From IMG/VR virus record IMGVR_UViG_3300048037_000007, positions 1-31,666 of that record: a DNA stretch of 31,666 nucleotides; one strand, given 5' to 3'. This DNA is from a virus. The notes under the pieces were generated by a model. It ran no database searches. It saw nothing but the letters and a program-made list of their open reading frames with translations, and was not told where the DNA came from. The translations under genes were made by a program, and so were the position numbers. Shown here one piece after another: positions 21,339 to 29,124 of this stretch; position 1 is the first letter of the stretch; the number at the start of each line of letters is the position of its first letter.

Positions 21339-24300
21339 ATGGCACAACACGATTACAACATAGCAAACCAGTCAGGTGCAGATTTTAGAGCAGACTTAAA
21401 CAATGCTCTTTTAGCTATTGCAACAGTCAATAGTGGAGCAACTGAACCAACAACTACATTTGCTCATCAATTATGGGTAGATACAGCTAACAGCGTATTA
21501 AAGATCAGAAACGCTGCTGATAATGCTTGGATTACTACAGGTGTTAGTATTACTGCATCAAATACATTTACAGGTGACTTAACAGGAGATGTCGTTGGTA
21601 ATGTAACAGGTAATGTTACTGGTAATGTAACTGGAGACTTAACAGGTAATGCTGATTCTGCTGATACTCTAAGTACAGCAAGAACTATATCTTTATCAGG
21701 AGATGTTGTAGGTTCAGCTTCTTTTGATGGTAGTGCCAACATAGATATAGATACAGTTGTTCAAATTAACTCAATTACTTTAGGTACTGATACTACTGGT
21801 GATTATGTTGAATCTATGTCAGGTGGAACTGGTGTAACAGTAACAGGTGGAACTGGTGAAGGTTCTACTCCTAGTATTGCTATAGGACAAGCTGTAGCTA
21901 CTACTGATAATGTTACTTTTAATATTATTACAGCTTCAGAAGAATTTATTGGTGATTTAGAAGGTGGTATAAGATTCAATGCTAAAGCTGATGGTGCTTT
22001 ATCAAAAGGTGACGTAGTTTATATATCAGGCGTATCAGGTGATGTGCCAACAGTTGGTCAAGCTAAAGCTGATGATGCTTCTAAAATGCCTGCTTTTGGA
22101 TTAGCTTTATCTGATGCTAATGATAATGCTGCATTACAAGTAGTTACTTTTGGTACTATTGAAGAATTAGATACTTCAGGAGTATCAGAAGGTCAAATAC
22201 TTTATGTATCTACAACAGCAGGTGCTTATACAACTACAGCTCCAACAGGCGAATCCAGTCAAATACAAAACATAGGTAAAGTAATTAGAAGTCATGCAAG
22301 TGCTGGATCAATTAAAGTAGGTGGTGCTGGAAGAAGCAACGCTACTCCTAACCTAGATAATGGCAAAATATTTATAGGTAATGGTTCTAATCAAGCAGTT
22401 ACATCAACACTTGATACTTCTATAGTTGTTGAAAATACAAATTTATATTATACGCAAGCACGATTTGATACAGCATTTGGAAATAAAGACACTGATGATC
22501 TTAGTGAAGGATCAACGAATCTTTACTATACATCTACAAGAGCAAATACAGATTTTGATACAAGATTAGCTACTAAAGATACAGGTGATTTAAGTGAAGG
22601 TACTAATCTTTATTACACAACAGCTAGAGTTAATTCAGCATTTGATACAAGACTTGCAACTAAGTCTACATCTGATTTAGCAGAAGGCACAAATTTATAT
22701 TACACAACAGCAAGATTTGATTCTGCATTTAACAACAAAGATACCGATGATTTAAGCGAAGGTTCTACTAATCTTTACTATACAGATGCAAGAGCTAACT
22801 CAGCTATTGATACAAGAGTTACTAAAGCATTTGTTGATGCATTAGGAATACAAGCATCAAGTGTAGATTCTAACTCAGTAACACTTGGAACTGATACTAC
22901 AGGCAACTATGTGCAAACAATTACAGGTACAGCAAATAAGATTTCAGTATCAGGAAGTGGTAGTGAGTCTGCTGATATAACACTATCGCTACCTGATGAT
23001 GTTCAGATTGCATCTGATTTAACAGTAGCAGGTAATCTTACAGTTAATGGAACTTTAACTTCACTTGATACTACTAACTTAGATATAGAAGATAACTTAT
23101 TCCAGCTTAATGCAGGATTAACAGGATCACCAGTTAATGATTCAGGTATGCTGATCAATAGAGGTACTGCTGATAATGGTATCTTTATGTGGGATGAATC
23201 AGTAGATAAATTCACACTAGGATTAACAACAGCAGATGGTAGTGCTACAGGTAATATTACTCTTAATTCACTTGGTACTTTAGTTGCTAATATTGAGGGA
23301 GATGTTACTGGAGATGTCACTGGTACAGTTTCAAGCATAAGCAATCATTCAACATCAGACTTATCAGAAGGTACTAATCTTTATTACACTGATGCTAGAT
23401 TTGATACAAGACTAGCTACAAAAGATACTGATGATGTATCTGAGGGTTCAACTAATCTTTACTATACAACAGCTAGATTTGATTCTGCTTTTAGTGGTAA
23501 ATCTACATCTGATTTATCTGAAGGAACTAATCTATATTATACAAGTGCAAGAGCTAACTCTGATTTTGATACTAGACTTGCAACCAAAGACACTAGCGAT
23601 TTAGCTGAAGGGTCAAACCTTTACTACACTGATGCTAGGGCAGATGCTAGGGTTAATTTACAAACAGGAGCTAATTTAGATTTAAGTTCTAAATCTACAT
23701 CTGACTTATCAGAAGGCTCTAACCTTTATTACACTGATGCTAGAGTACAAGCTGTTTCTATTAATAATGTTGTAGAAGATACAACTCCACAGTTAGGTGG
23801 TAATTTAGCATCTAATGGTAATGACATATTATTTGCTGATAACGACAAAGCTATCTTTGGAGCAGGTTCAGATTTACAGATTTACCATACTGGTAGTGCA
23901 AGTGTTATTCAAGATAGTGGAGATGGTAGTTTATTTTTACAAGGTGAAAGTCAAATTGTACTAGGTAACGTAGGAAACGCTGAATCTTATGCAGTATTTA
24001 ATACTGATGGAGCAGTACAGTTAAGACATAATAATTTACAAAAATTTACCACAACCTCAACAGGCATAGACGTAACAGGTACTGTTGTTGCTGATGGTTT
24101 GACAACAGTTACCTCTTCTAATTCAAATAATATACAACTTAGAAGAAACTCTACAACTACAGATGAATACGCACAATTAGGATTTTCTGTATCAACAGGA
24201 ACTGGAGCAGATAATCAAGCAGAAATAAGAGCAATAAGAACAAATTCTCCTAACAGCGGAGATGCTGAACTTGTATTTTTAAATAGAGGAAGTGGTACTG

Positions 24301-25151
24301 GGCCTACAGAAGCTATGAGAATTGATTCAGAGCATTTTGTTTTAATAGGAAAAACCTCATCAGCTAATGTTTATACAACTGCTGGTATTGATATGAGACC
24401 AAGTGGAACTATTTTTGCTACAAGAGACCAAGCGGTATCTTTAGTTCTTAGTCGTACAACTAATGACGGAGATTTACTGGAATTCAGAAAAGACGGCTCA
24501 ACAGTTGGAAGTATTGGTAGTAGAGGAACTGGAACACAAATATATTTTGGCTCTGGTGATACTGGCTTACTTTATGTTCCAGCAAGTGACGCAATATTAC
24601 CATTTAATACAAGTACAAATGTTCCTAGTAATAATGTTATTAGCTTAGGTGGTTCAGGTGATGCATTCAAAGACCTCTACCTTTCAGGTGGTGCTTATCT
24701 AGGCGGTACAGGTTCAGCAAACTATCTTGACGATTATGAAGAGGGTACTTGGACTCCTACTCTTACTCCTAATTCTGGCAGTTATTCAATAAATTCTGCT
24801 TACAGCAAACTGGGATATACAAAAATAGGTAAAGTAGTGGTTATAACAGGGCAACTTGTTTTATCAGGAAGCAGTAGCCCAACAGGAACAGTAACTTTAG
24901 GTAATTTACCATTTCAAATGGCAAATGACACATTAAGAACATCACAGACAAGACCAAGCATTCATATTTATGCAAGTGGTGGTGGTGCTCCAAATGCAGG
25001 GTATTATCCAGCATTTATAGCATTTAACGAGGGTTCATCTTCAGGAACAATTATAGTTACTTATGATTCAAATTTTGAGAGCACACCAGCATCTTGGTTT
25101 TCAGGTGGTACAGACTTTTTTGTAAATTTTACATACCATACACAAGAATGA
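21339..25151 (+). CDS. Long repeat-rich tail fibre protein, 1270 aa
   Basis: A 1270-residue fibre. The N-terminus (MAQHDYNIANQSGADFRADL) is the attachment domain I recall on many marine phage fibres. Then come Gly/Thr/Val repeats (NVTGNVTGNVTGDLTGN near residues 88-104) and two blocks of the NLYYTxAR repeat, five copies each (about 368-492 and 670-804), separated by a domain of about 180 residues. Residues about 840-1120 contain beta modules such as ADNDKAIFGAGSDLQIYHTG. The C-terminus opens with NYLDDYEEGTWTPTL (about 1128-1142) and is the likely receptor-binding tip. I see no intramolecular chaperone motif. The largest gene in the window. Confidence 0.88.
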   Translation: MAQHDYNIANQSGADFRADLNNALLAIATVNSGATEPTTTFAHQLWVDTANSVLKIRNAADNAWITTGVSITASNTFTGDLTGDVVGNVTGNVTGNVTGDLTGNADSADTLSTARTISLSGDVVGSASFDGSANIDIDTVVQINSITLGTDTTGDYVESMSGGTGVTVTGGTGEGSTPSIAIGQAVATTDNVTFNIITASEEFIGDLEGGIRFNAKADGALSKGDVVYISGVSGDVPTVGQAKADDASKMPAFGLALSDANDNAALQVVTFGTIEELDTSGVSEGQILYVSTTAGAYTTTAPTGESSQIQNIGKVIRSHASAGSIKVGGAGRSNATPNLDNGKIFIGNGSNQAVTSTLDTSIVVENTNLYYTQARFDTAFGNKDTDDLSEGSTNLYYTSTRANTDFDTRLATKDTGDLSEGTNLYYTTARVNSAFDTRLATKSTSDLAEGTNLYYTTARFDSAFNNKDTDDLSEGSTNLYYTDARANSAIDTRVTKAFVDALGIQASSVDSNSVTLGTDTTGNYVQTITGTANKISVSGSGSESADITLSLPDDVQIASDLTVAGNLTVNGTLTSLDTTNLDIEDNLFQLNAGLTGSPVNDSGMLINRGTADNGIFMWDESVDKFTLGLTTADGSATGNITLNSLGTLVANIEGDVTGDVTGTVSSISNHSTSDLSEGTNLYYTDARFDTRLATKDTDDVSEGSTNLYYTTARFDSAFSGKSTSDLSEGTNLYYTSARANSDFDTRLATKDTSDLAEGSNLYYTDARADARVNLQTGANLDLSSKSTSDLSEGSNLYYTDARVQAVSINNVVEDTTPQLGGNLASNGNDILFADNDKAIFGAGSDLQIYHTGSASVIQDSGDGSLFLQGESQIVLGNVGNAESYAVFNTDGAVQLRHNNLQKFTTTSTGIDVTGTVVADGLTTVTSSNSNNIQLRRNSTTTDEYAQLGFSVSTGTGADNQAEIRAIRTNSPNSGDAELVFLNRGSGTGPTEAMRIDSEHFVLIGKTSSANVYTTAGIDMRPSGTIFATRDQAVSLVLSRTTNDGDLLEFRKDGSTVGSIGSRGTGTQIYFGSGDTGLLYVPASDAILPFNTSTNVPSNNVISLGGSGDAFKDLYLSGGAYLGGTGSANYLDDYEEGTWTPTLTPNSGSYSINSAYSKLGYTKIGKVVVITGQLVLSGSSSPTGTVTLGNLPFQMANDTLRTSQTRPSIHIYASGGGAPNAGYYPAFIAFNEGSSSGTIIVTYDSNFESTPASWFSGGTDFFVNFTYHTQE
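22440..22812 (+). repeat. NLYYT repeat block 1 (five copies)
   Basis: Five in-frame copies of NLYYTxxR, spaced roughly 30-33 residues, with the linker pattern DTRLATKxTxDLxEG between them. Copies carry the variants TQARF, TSTRA, TTARV, TTARF and TDARA. The DNA is diverged among copies. Such repeats form a trimeric fibre shaft and are prone to copy-number change. Confidence 0.8.
23349..23755 (+). repeat. NLYYT repeat block 2 (five copies)
   Basis: A second run of five NLYYTxAR units (TDARF, TTARF, TSARA, TDARA, TDARV) with the same DLSEG linkers as block 1. The two blocks are separated by about 530 bp of non-repeat fibre domain, so the repeat unit was either copied or retained on either side of an inserted module. 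Confidence 0.8.
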
Positions 25152-25199
25152 TTTTAAATTTATATCTAGTGGATTCTAGGTACGGACATAGGAGAAAAA

Positions 25200-25493
25200 A
25201 TGGCAATAACAAAAGAAATAATAGAAGATAAAATAGAAGTTGTAGGAGACTACAAAACTATACAAGTAAGAACAGCTACAGTCATCAAAGAAGATGGTGT
25301 AGAGCTTAGTAGGTCTTTTCATAGACACGCGTTAGATTGTGTAAGCTCATCACAAGATGAAGATGGTAACTGGACTCATACAGATACAGATATATCAGGT
25401 GAGTCTACAGAGGTTCAGGGTATAGCTACAGCAGTATGGACTGATGAAGTTAAAGAAGCTAAAAAACTTGCTAATGAAACTGCATCATTATAA
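25200..25493 (+). CDS. Conserved phage protein after the fibre, 97 aa
   Basis: A 97-residue soluble protein, MAITKEIIEDKIEVVGDYKT onward, with a strong GGAG before ATG 25200. The pattern VIKEDGVELSRSFHRHAL...W.HTDTDISGE...VQGIATAVW is one I remember from small genes near fibre/lysis genes in marine phages. No function is known to me. The order suggests a virion or adsorption accessory, which is only inference. Confidence 0.65.
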   Translation: MAITKEIIEDKIEVVGDYKTIQVRTATVIKEDGVELSRSFHRHALDCVSSSQDEDGNWTHTDTDISGESTEVQGIATAVWTDEVKEAKKLANETASL

Positions 25494-25539
25494 TTTCTTA
25501 GTATATAATTTAATTTTAATAAACTTATAGGAGAGTTAA

Positions 25540-25803
25540 ATGAGTAAAGAAGAAAATAAAATGGAAAACCAAGAACCAGTAGTAATCACATTTAATGGCA
25601 CAGAATATAGAGCTGCTGATCTAAATGAAGAGCAAATGGCTTTAGCTGCTAAATTAAATATTGCTGGTAAAAAACTAGCTAGACTTCAAGAATACTATGA
25701 TGATTATGTGATCACTGATGAATATAAGAATCTATGTATCCAATCATTTGATAGAGCTATCAATGCTACAAATGAAGAAGTTGAGGTAGTAGAGGAAGAA
25801 TAA
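25540..25803 (+). CDS. Small hypothetical protein, 87 aa
   Basis: An 87-residue acidic protein with GGAG 7 nt ahead of ATG 25540. The central part (VITFNGTEYRAADLNEEQMA) followed by a helix with AKLNIAGKKLARLQEYYDDY recalls small phage proteins annotated DUF6447 or similar, in which a short beta hairpin precedes an amphipathic helix. The tail is Glu-rich. Role unknown. An A/T-rich TATAAT (25504-25509) lies upstream without a good -35. It overlaps the next start by one base. Confidence 0.6.
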   Translation: MSKEENKMENQEPVVITFNGTEYRAADLNEEQMALAAKLNIAGKKLARLQEYYDDYVITDEYKNLCIQSFDRAINATNEEVEVVEEE

Positions 25804-26003
25804 TGCCAGCTAGAAAGACTGCCAACGATGTACATTCAGACCTTAGAGTTCATGAAAAAATGTGCGAAGAAAGATGGAAAACTATTTATAAAAAAACTGA
25901 TGATCTACAGTCATCAATAAATGGTATGAGACTTTGGTTAGTAGGTGGTCTTACAACAATTATAGCTTCTTTAATTACTATTATTGTTAGAGGTTTAATC
26001 TAA
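25803..26003 (+). CDS. XhlA-like small membrane protein, 66 aa
   Basis: A 66-residue protein: a charged helical N-terminal half (DLRVHEKMCEERWKTIYKKT) and one C-terminal membrane helix (about residues 44-62, LWLVGGLTTIIASLITIIV). This layout matches haemolysin XhlA-type proteins, which assist holins in phage lysis. It opens the lysis gene group. A holin-accessory role is inferred from topology and place. Confidence 0.6.
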   Translation: MPARKTANDVHSDLRVHEKMCEERWKTIYKKTDDLQSSINGMRLWLVGGLTTIIASLITIIVRGLI

Positions 26004-26015
26004 CAAACAAAAATT

Positions 26016-26387
26016 ATGATAGACAAACTGATTCAACCAGTCAGCAAATTATTAGATAAATTCATACCTGATGCTGACACCAAACAAAGAATTGCCCATG
26101 AAATTGCTACAATGTCTGAAAAGCATATACACGAAATTGCTAAGGCACAAATATCTGTAAACAAAGAAGAAGCTAAAGGTAACTGGTTTCAATCATCATG
26201 GAGACCAGCAACTGCATGGGTATGTGTTGCAGGTTTTGCAGTAAACTTTTTAATTAGTCCTTTACTTGCACCTTTTGGTATTGATGTGCCACAAGCAGAT
26301 ACTTCTACTATGCTACCTGTATTAATGGGTATGTTAGGACTAGGTGGTATGAGGAGCTTTGAGAGAATAAAAGGCGTAGGCAAATGA
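26016..26387 (+). CDS. Holin, three-TM/GTA type
   Basis: A 123-residue membrane protein with a soluble helical N-terminus (about 1-55) followed by WRPATAWVCVAGFAVNFLIS (about 62-81) and a hydrophobic region around TMLPVLMGMLGLGGMRSFER (about 97-116). The WRP...W pattern and GGxRxFER ending match the phage/GTA holin family often called 3TM holin. It would permeabilise the inner membrane so that the lysozyme reaches the cell wall. It overlaps the next gene by 4 nt. Confidence 0.8.
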   Translation: MIDKLIQPVSKLLDKFIPDADTKQRIAHEIATMSEKHIHEIAKAQISVNKEEAKGNWFQSSWRPATAWVCVAGFAVNFLISPLLAPFGIDVPQADTSTMLPVLMGMLGLGGMRSFERIKGVGK

Positions 26388-26671
26388 GTGAGTTAGCCAA
26401 GGTTGATGACAAGTCAAGTTTAAATATATCACTAAGTTATCTTTTACAAATTATTGGTGTTGCAGCAGTTGCTGTTTGGGGTTATGCACATACAACTGAA
26501 AGAATAGACTTTAATCTAAGAGAGACACAAAACCTTAGAGCTAATCAAAATAAATATCTATTTCCTGATATAAGAAGATTAGAAGAACAGGTAGTAAAAT
26601 TAGAAAAAGAGGTTATTATTTTAAGAACAGAACTAGAAGCATATAAGAAACAAAATGCAAATAATAAATAA
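26384..26671 (+). CDS. Membrane-anchored coiled-coil protein (possible spanin-like), 95 aa
   Basis: A 95-residue protein with one membrane helix (about residues 16-36, including LLQIIGVAAVAVWGYA) and a C-terminal coiled coil (about 60-90, RRLEEQVVKLEKEVIILRTE). The topology N-in, single helix, coiled coil outside would match an inner-membrane spanin, and it lies between holin and lysozyme. No lipoprotein partner (o-spanin) is visible nearby, so spanin function is a possibility only. Confidence 0.5.
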   Translation: MSELAKVDDKSSLNISLSYLLQIIGVAAVAVWGYAHTTERIDFNLRETQNLRANQNKYLFPDIRRLEEQVVKLEKEVIILRTELEAYKKQNANNK

Positions 26672-27017
26672 AATAAAAAACACAGAGTTCTATCAAAACT
26701 GGGCAAAAGCATTTGCTGTTTGTTACCCAATGATGGTTGAGGGTGATTTATCAGCACTAACCTTTACACATTTTTGGAAAGCTAATGTGACTGGGATCAT
26801 AGCAGCTACACTAGCTTCATTAACCAAGAAGTCTTGGTATCAAAGTTTTATGCAACATAAATATGCACCAGCAATAATTTTAGGTGTATGTACATTTGTT
26901 GCTGATCTATTAGTTCACCCAACTCACTTTGGAGCATTTTGGACTGAAGCTCTAGCAACAGGAGTTGGTGCTGGTTTACTATCAGCATTTTTTATCTATA
27001 AACCATTAGGAAAATAA
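26655..27017 (+). CDS. Multi-pass membrane protein in the lysis group, 120 aa
   Basis: A 120-residue membrane protein with about three hydrophobic segments: around residues 43-57 (ANVTGIIAATLASL), 71-89 (APAIILGVCTFVADLL) and 95-116 (EALATGVGAGLLSAFFIY). It might be a second holin or antiholin, judging by its place just before the lysozyme. I do not recognise a named family. The start overlaps the coiled-coil gene by 17 nt; the lysozyme ATG follows 1 nt after the stop. Confidence 0.55.
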   Translation: MQIINKIKNTEFYQNWAKAFAVCYPMMVEGDLSALTFTHFWKANVTGIIAATLASLTKKSWYQSFMQHKYAPAIILGVCTFVADLLVHPTHFGAFWTEALATGVGAGLLSAFFIYKPLGK

Positions 27018-27018
27018 A

Positions 27019-27462
27019 ATGTACGACAATATCAAAGAAATGCTAATCAAAAATGAAGGGTTATGTCTTAACTTGTATAAATGTAGCTTAGACTACAACA
27101 CAATTGGCGTAGGTCGTTGCTTAGATAAGAATGGCATATCAGAAGATGAAGCTATGTATCTTTTAGAGAATGATATTAACAGAGTCGTAGCTAATTTAGA
27201 TAAGGTATGGGAAGTATGGAGAAGTTTTCCTGTACCTGCACAAGAAGTTTGTGTGGACTGCACCTTCCAAATGGGAATCTCAGGATTTATGAACTTCAGA
27301 AGAACAAGGGCTTTGATGGAGATGGGAGCTTGGTTAGAAGCATCAGAGGAATTATTAAGAAGTAAGTATGCAGTTCAAACACCAAATAGGGCAGCTAGGA
27401 ATTCAAGAAAACTAGCTTTGTGTAAAAGTGCCAAGAAAAACATCAGATCAACATCAAGCTAA
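27019..27462 (+). CDS. Lysozyme (GH24, T4-type), Cys in place of catalytic Asp
   Basis: A 147-residue muramidase of glycoside hydrolase family 24 that cuts peptidoglycan at lysis. Aligned by eye to T4 lysozyme, Glu13 (in KNEG) equals catalytic E11 and Thr28 (in YNTIGVG) equals T26, but the residue matching Asp20 is Cys22 (in LYKCSLDY). Published T4 work found the D20C mutant active, so the enzyme need not be inactive. The rest is conserved: ISEDEAMYLLENDI and a VCVDCTFQMGISGFMNF segment. There is no signal peptide, so it depends on a holin. The stop overlaps the next gene by 35 nt. Confidence 0.88.
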   Translation: MYDNIKEMLIKNEGLCLNLYKCSLDYNTIGVGRCLDKNGISEDEAMYLLENDINRVVANLDKVWEVWRSFPVPAQEVCVDCTFQMGISGFMNFRRTRALMEMGAWLEASEELLRSKYAVQTPNRAARNSRKLALCKSAKKNIRSTSS

Positions 27463-27874
27463 TTCTAGACTTGGTGCTTTAGGAGAATCATTAGTCCAAA
27501 CTTTTCTGCTTGAGTACGCTGACTTTTGTTACCCCACCCAAGAAAAACATCCTGCTGATCTTATGGTTGAATTTGGATCAGCTAAATATACAGTACAAGT
27601 AAAAAGCAGAAGGGCTACTAAAGAAAAGAAGTTTATATTTGCTGCTGAGAACTCAAGGTCAATGTCTGAAACTTACAAACATTACACTTGCGATATCTTA
27701 GCTTTTGTTTTCTTTGATGGAGAGAATAAACGAATCATGTTCAAGGCAAATACATCATCACAAAACTATTTTACTTTTGATAAGAAAGTTATCACTGAAT
27801 CTATGGAATTAGATTCTCTAAAAGAAACACTGGATAATCTAAGCTCAGTACCAGTTCTAAATCCTATAATTTAA
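27428..27874 (+). CDS. PD-(D/E)XK nuclease-like protein, 148 aa
   Basis: A 148-residue protein starting at GTG 27428, inside the lysozyme gene; no better in-frame start exists before the conserved region. The core reads LGALGESLVQTFLLE (Glu20), ADLMVEF (Asp44) and YTVQVKSRR (Gln57-Val-Lys59), the pattern of a small PD-(D/E)XK nuclease of the PDDEXK_5 type. It could be a Holliday-junction or homing-type nuclease. The Q in the QxK position is a common variant. The region after residue 70 is family-typical. It is the first gene of the nuclease-rich region. Confidence 0.65.
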   Translation: MPRKTSDQHQANSRLGALGESLVQTFLLEYADFCYPTQEKHPADLMVEFGSAKYTVQVKSRRATKEKKFIFAAENSRSMSETYKHYTCDILAFVFFDGENKRIMFKANTSSQNYFTFDKKVITESMELDSLKETLDNLSSVPVLNPII

Positions 27875-27888
27875 TCTTTATATATTTA

Positions 27889-27918
27889 TTTACATATTTC
27901 TATATATATGTATATAAT
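27889..27918 (+). promoter_or_regulatory. Sigma-70-like promoter upstream of the small-gene operon
   Basis: TTTACA (27889-27894), an 18-nt spacer and TATAAT (27913-27918) form the best sigma-70-type promoter I found in the window. It sits in a very AT-rich 79-bp gap, 36 nt before the ATG at 27954, which has GGAG ahead of it. It likely drives the operon of small genes and recombination nucleases running to 31110, and possibly onward through the SSB-like and primase genes across the junction. Confidence 0.55.
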
Positions 27919-27953
27919 ACGTTATGTTAATTAAAAATAAGGAGTTAAATAAC

Positions 27954-28184
27954 ATGAAAATAGAATTAAATCAAAAAGAATTATCAATACTTACACATTT
28001 GATTTCTATAGCAGAGAATAATGATGTGTTCAATGAAACAAAAAAAATAAAAGTGTTTGTTGGTGCTAATGATGGTAGTGATGACCATTGGATAGAAACA
28101 AAATCTAATGAATTTTATAATTTATACAACAAAGTTCAAAACAGTCTTGACCAAGAATTTAAAAATAAAAAGGAGTGTGCATAA
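27954..28184 (+). CDS. Hypothetical protein, 76 aa
   Basis: I chose ATG 27954 (GGAG 9 nt upstream) over ATG 27924, which lies just after the promoter's -10 and has no ribosome site. The 76-residue product starts MKIELNQKELSILTHLISIA and is acidic with a mainly helical pattern. It is the first gene of the probable early operon, where phages commonly place host-takeover proteins. No family recognised. It overlaps the next ATG by one base. Confidence 0.55.
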   Translation: MKIELNQKELSILTHLISIAENNDVFNETKKIKVFVGANDGSDDHWIETKSNEFYNLYNKVQNSLDQEFKNKKECA

Positions 28185-28336
28185 TGTCAGCAACTAGATA
28201 CACACTACAAGTTCAACTGCCTAGCTTAGGCTGGGTGGTTGCTATCAAGACTAGCGACTTATTCTATATGGCTAGTAAGAGAGCAAGATTAATTGCAGAG
28301 GGGCATAAGGTTAAATTAACTAAGGAGAAGAAGTAA
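28184..28336 (+). CDS. Small basic protein, 50 aa
   Basis: ATG 28184, with AAGGAG 8 nt upstream, encodes 50 residues: MSATRYTLQVQLPSLGWVVA onward, ending in a Lys-rich tail. It is basic and has a short beta-like start. The stop TAA overlaps the next ATG by one base. Function unknown. Confidence 0.5.
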   Translation: MSATRYTLQVQLPSLGWVVAIKTSDLFYMASKRARLIAEGHKVKLTKEKK

Positions 28337-28593
28337 TGAACCTAATGTGCAATACCAAACATGGTGCTGTTGAATGGAGATGGAAAGATTCAGGTCAACC
28401 ATCTCCTGAATACAAATCATTGAATCATCAATGGTGGATTCCTAAGAAGTCTGAGTTTGAATTAGTAACTAAAGTTGATCCTTCGATCAAGCAAGAGATC
28501 AAAGATGAGATTTGGGAAGATATGCAATCTGATTTTGAGTATACAAAAGAGCTTTACAAGCTACATAAAAAAATAAAAAGGGAGAGTAAATAA
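28336..28593 (+). CDS. Hypothetical protein, 85 aa
   Basis: An 85-residue protein with an aromatic N-terminal half (tryptophans in VEWRWKD and HQWWIP) and a charged helical C-terminal half. GGAG precedes the ATG. No family recognised. Coupled on both sides by one-base overlaps. Confidence 0.55.
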   Translation: MNLMCNTKHGAVEWRWKDSGQPSPEYKSLNHQWWIPKKSEFELVTKVDPSIKQEIKDEIWEDMQSDFEYTKELYKLHKKIKRESK

Positions 28594-28691
28594 TGTTAGA
28601 AAATCTACAACTACTAATACTATTGGCTGTAATGGCATATCTATGTTATGGAGCAGCTTTAATAATCAACGACAGGAATAATAGAAAATGA
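28593..28691 (+). CDS. Tiny membrane protein, 32 aa
   Basis: ATG 28593, with GGGAGAG 6 nt upstream, opens a 32-residue frame: a single hydrophobic helix (LQLLILLAVMAYLCYGAALI) with a short charged C-terminal tail. It ends by overlapping the next ATG by 4 nt. Good ribosome site and tight coupling argue that it is real. Single-helix microproteins in phage early operons can act on host membrane proteins, but no role can be assigned. Confidence 0.5.
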   Translation: MLENLQLLILLAVMAYLCYGAALIINDRNNRK

Positions 28692-28864
28692 ATGTAACAT
28701 TTAATTTATTAGGTGGTGGTGAGTTAAATATTCCACCAAGAGCAATCAGTGGTTTCTATAAAGATCAATTCACTAGTGAGGTTATTGTTGAAGTTGGTGA
28801 AGACGAATACAAGGTCAGGGATTCACTAGATGAAGTTAAATATATTTTAGGAATAGCAAGATGA
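28688..28864 (+). CDS. Small hypothetical protein, 58 aa
   Basis: A 58-residue acidic protein, MNVTFNLLGGGELNIPPRAI onward, with a beta-strand pattern (SEVIVEVGEDEYKVRDS). It overlaps genes on both sides by 4 nt (ATGA). No known family. Coupled translation makes it credible despite its size. Confidence 0.5.
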   Translation: MNVTFNLLGGGELNIPPRAISGFYKDQFTSEVIVEVGEDEYKVRDSLDEVKYILGIAR

Positions 28865-29124
28865 AATTTTATTATTTAGAAGATATAAATAGATACGACT
28901 GTCAAATATTCAGCACAAAAAAAGCTGCATTAGATTGGATAAAGAGTTCTAACAATCGTAGTCGTGAGTATGGCTACGACGATGAAGGATATTTTACTAA
29001 AGAAGATATACAGGTTATGTATGTACCACTATTAACTAAAAAATCATTACTTAATGCTTTTATTGATATAAGCATGATTGTGGGTTCAAAAATTCATGCA
29101 CCTGAGGTAGAAAATTATGATTAA
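28861..29124 (+). CDS. Hypothetical protein, 87 aa
   Basis: An 87-residue protein starting MKFYYLEDINRYDCQIFSTK, with many aromatic and acidic residues. The segment TKKAALDWIKSSNN looks like a helix of the kind seen in small phage regulators, but I cannot place it. It overlaps the exonuclease start by 8 nt, suggesting a co-translated accessory. Confidence 0.55.
   Translation: MKFYYLEDINRYDCQIFSTKKAALDWIKSSNNRSREYGYDDEGYFTKEDIQVMYVPLLTKKSLLNAFIDISMIVGSKIHAPEVENYD

Noticed and set aside
24463-24648. Plus-strand 61-codon frame inside the tail fibre
   Set aside because: It is in a different frame within strongly coding fibre sequence, has no ribosome site or overlap logic, and is a shadow.
25494-25539. 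Promoter at TATAAT 25504-25509
   Set aside because: The -10 is good but no acceptable -35 lies 16-18 nt upstream, and AT-rich sequence produces such hexamers by chance.
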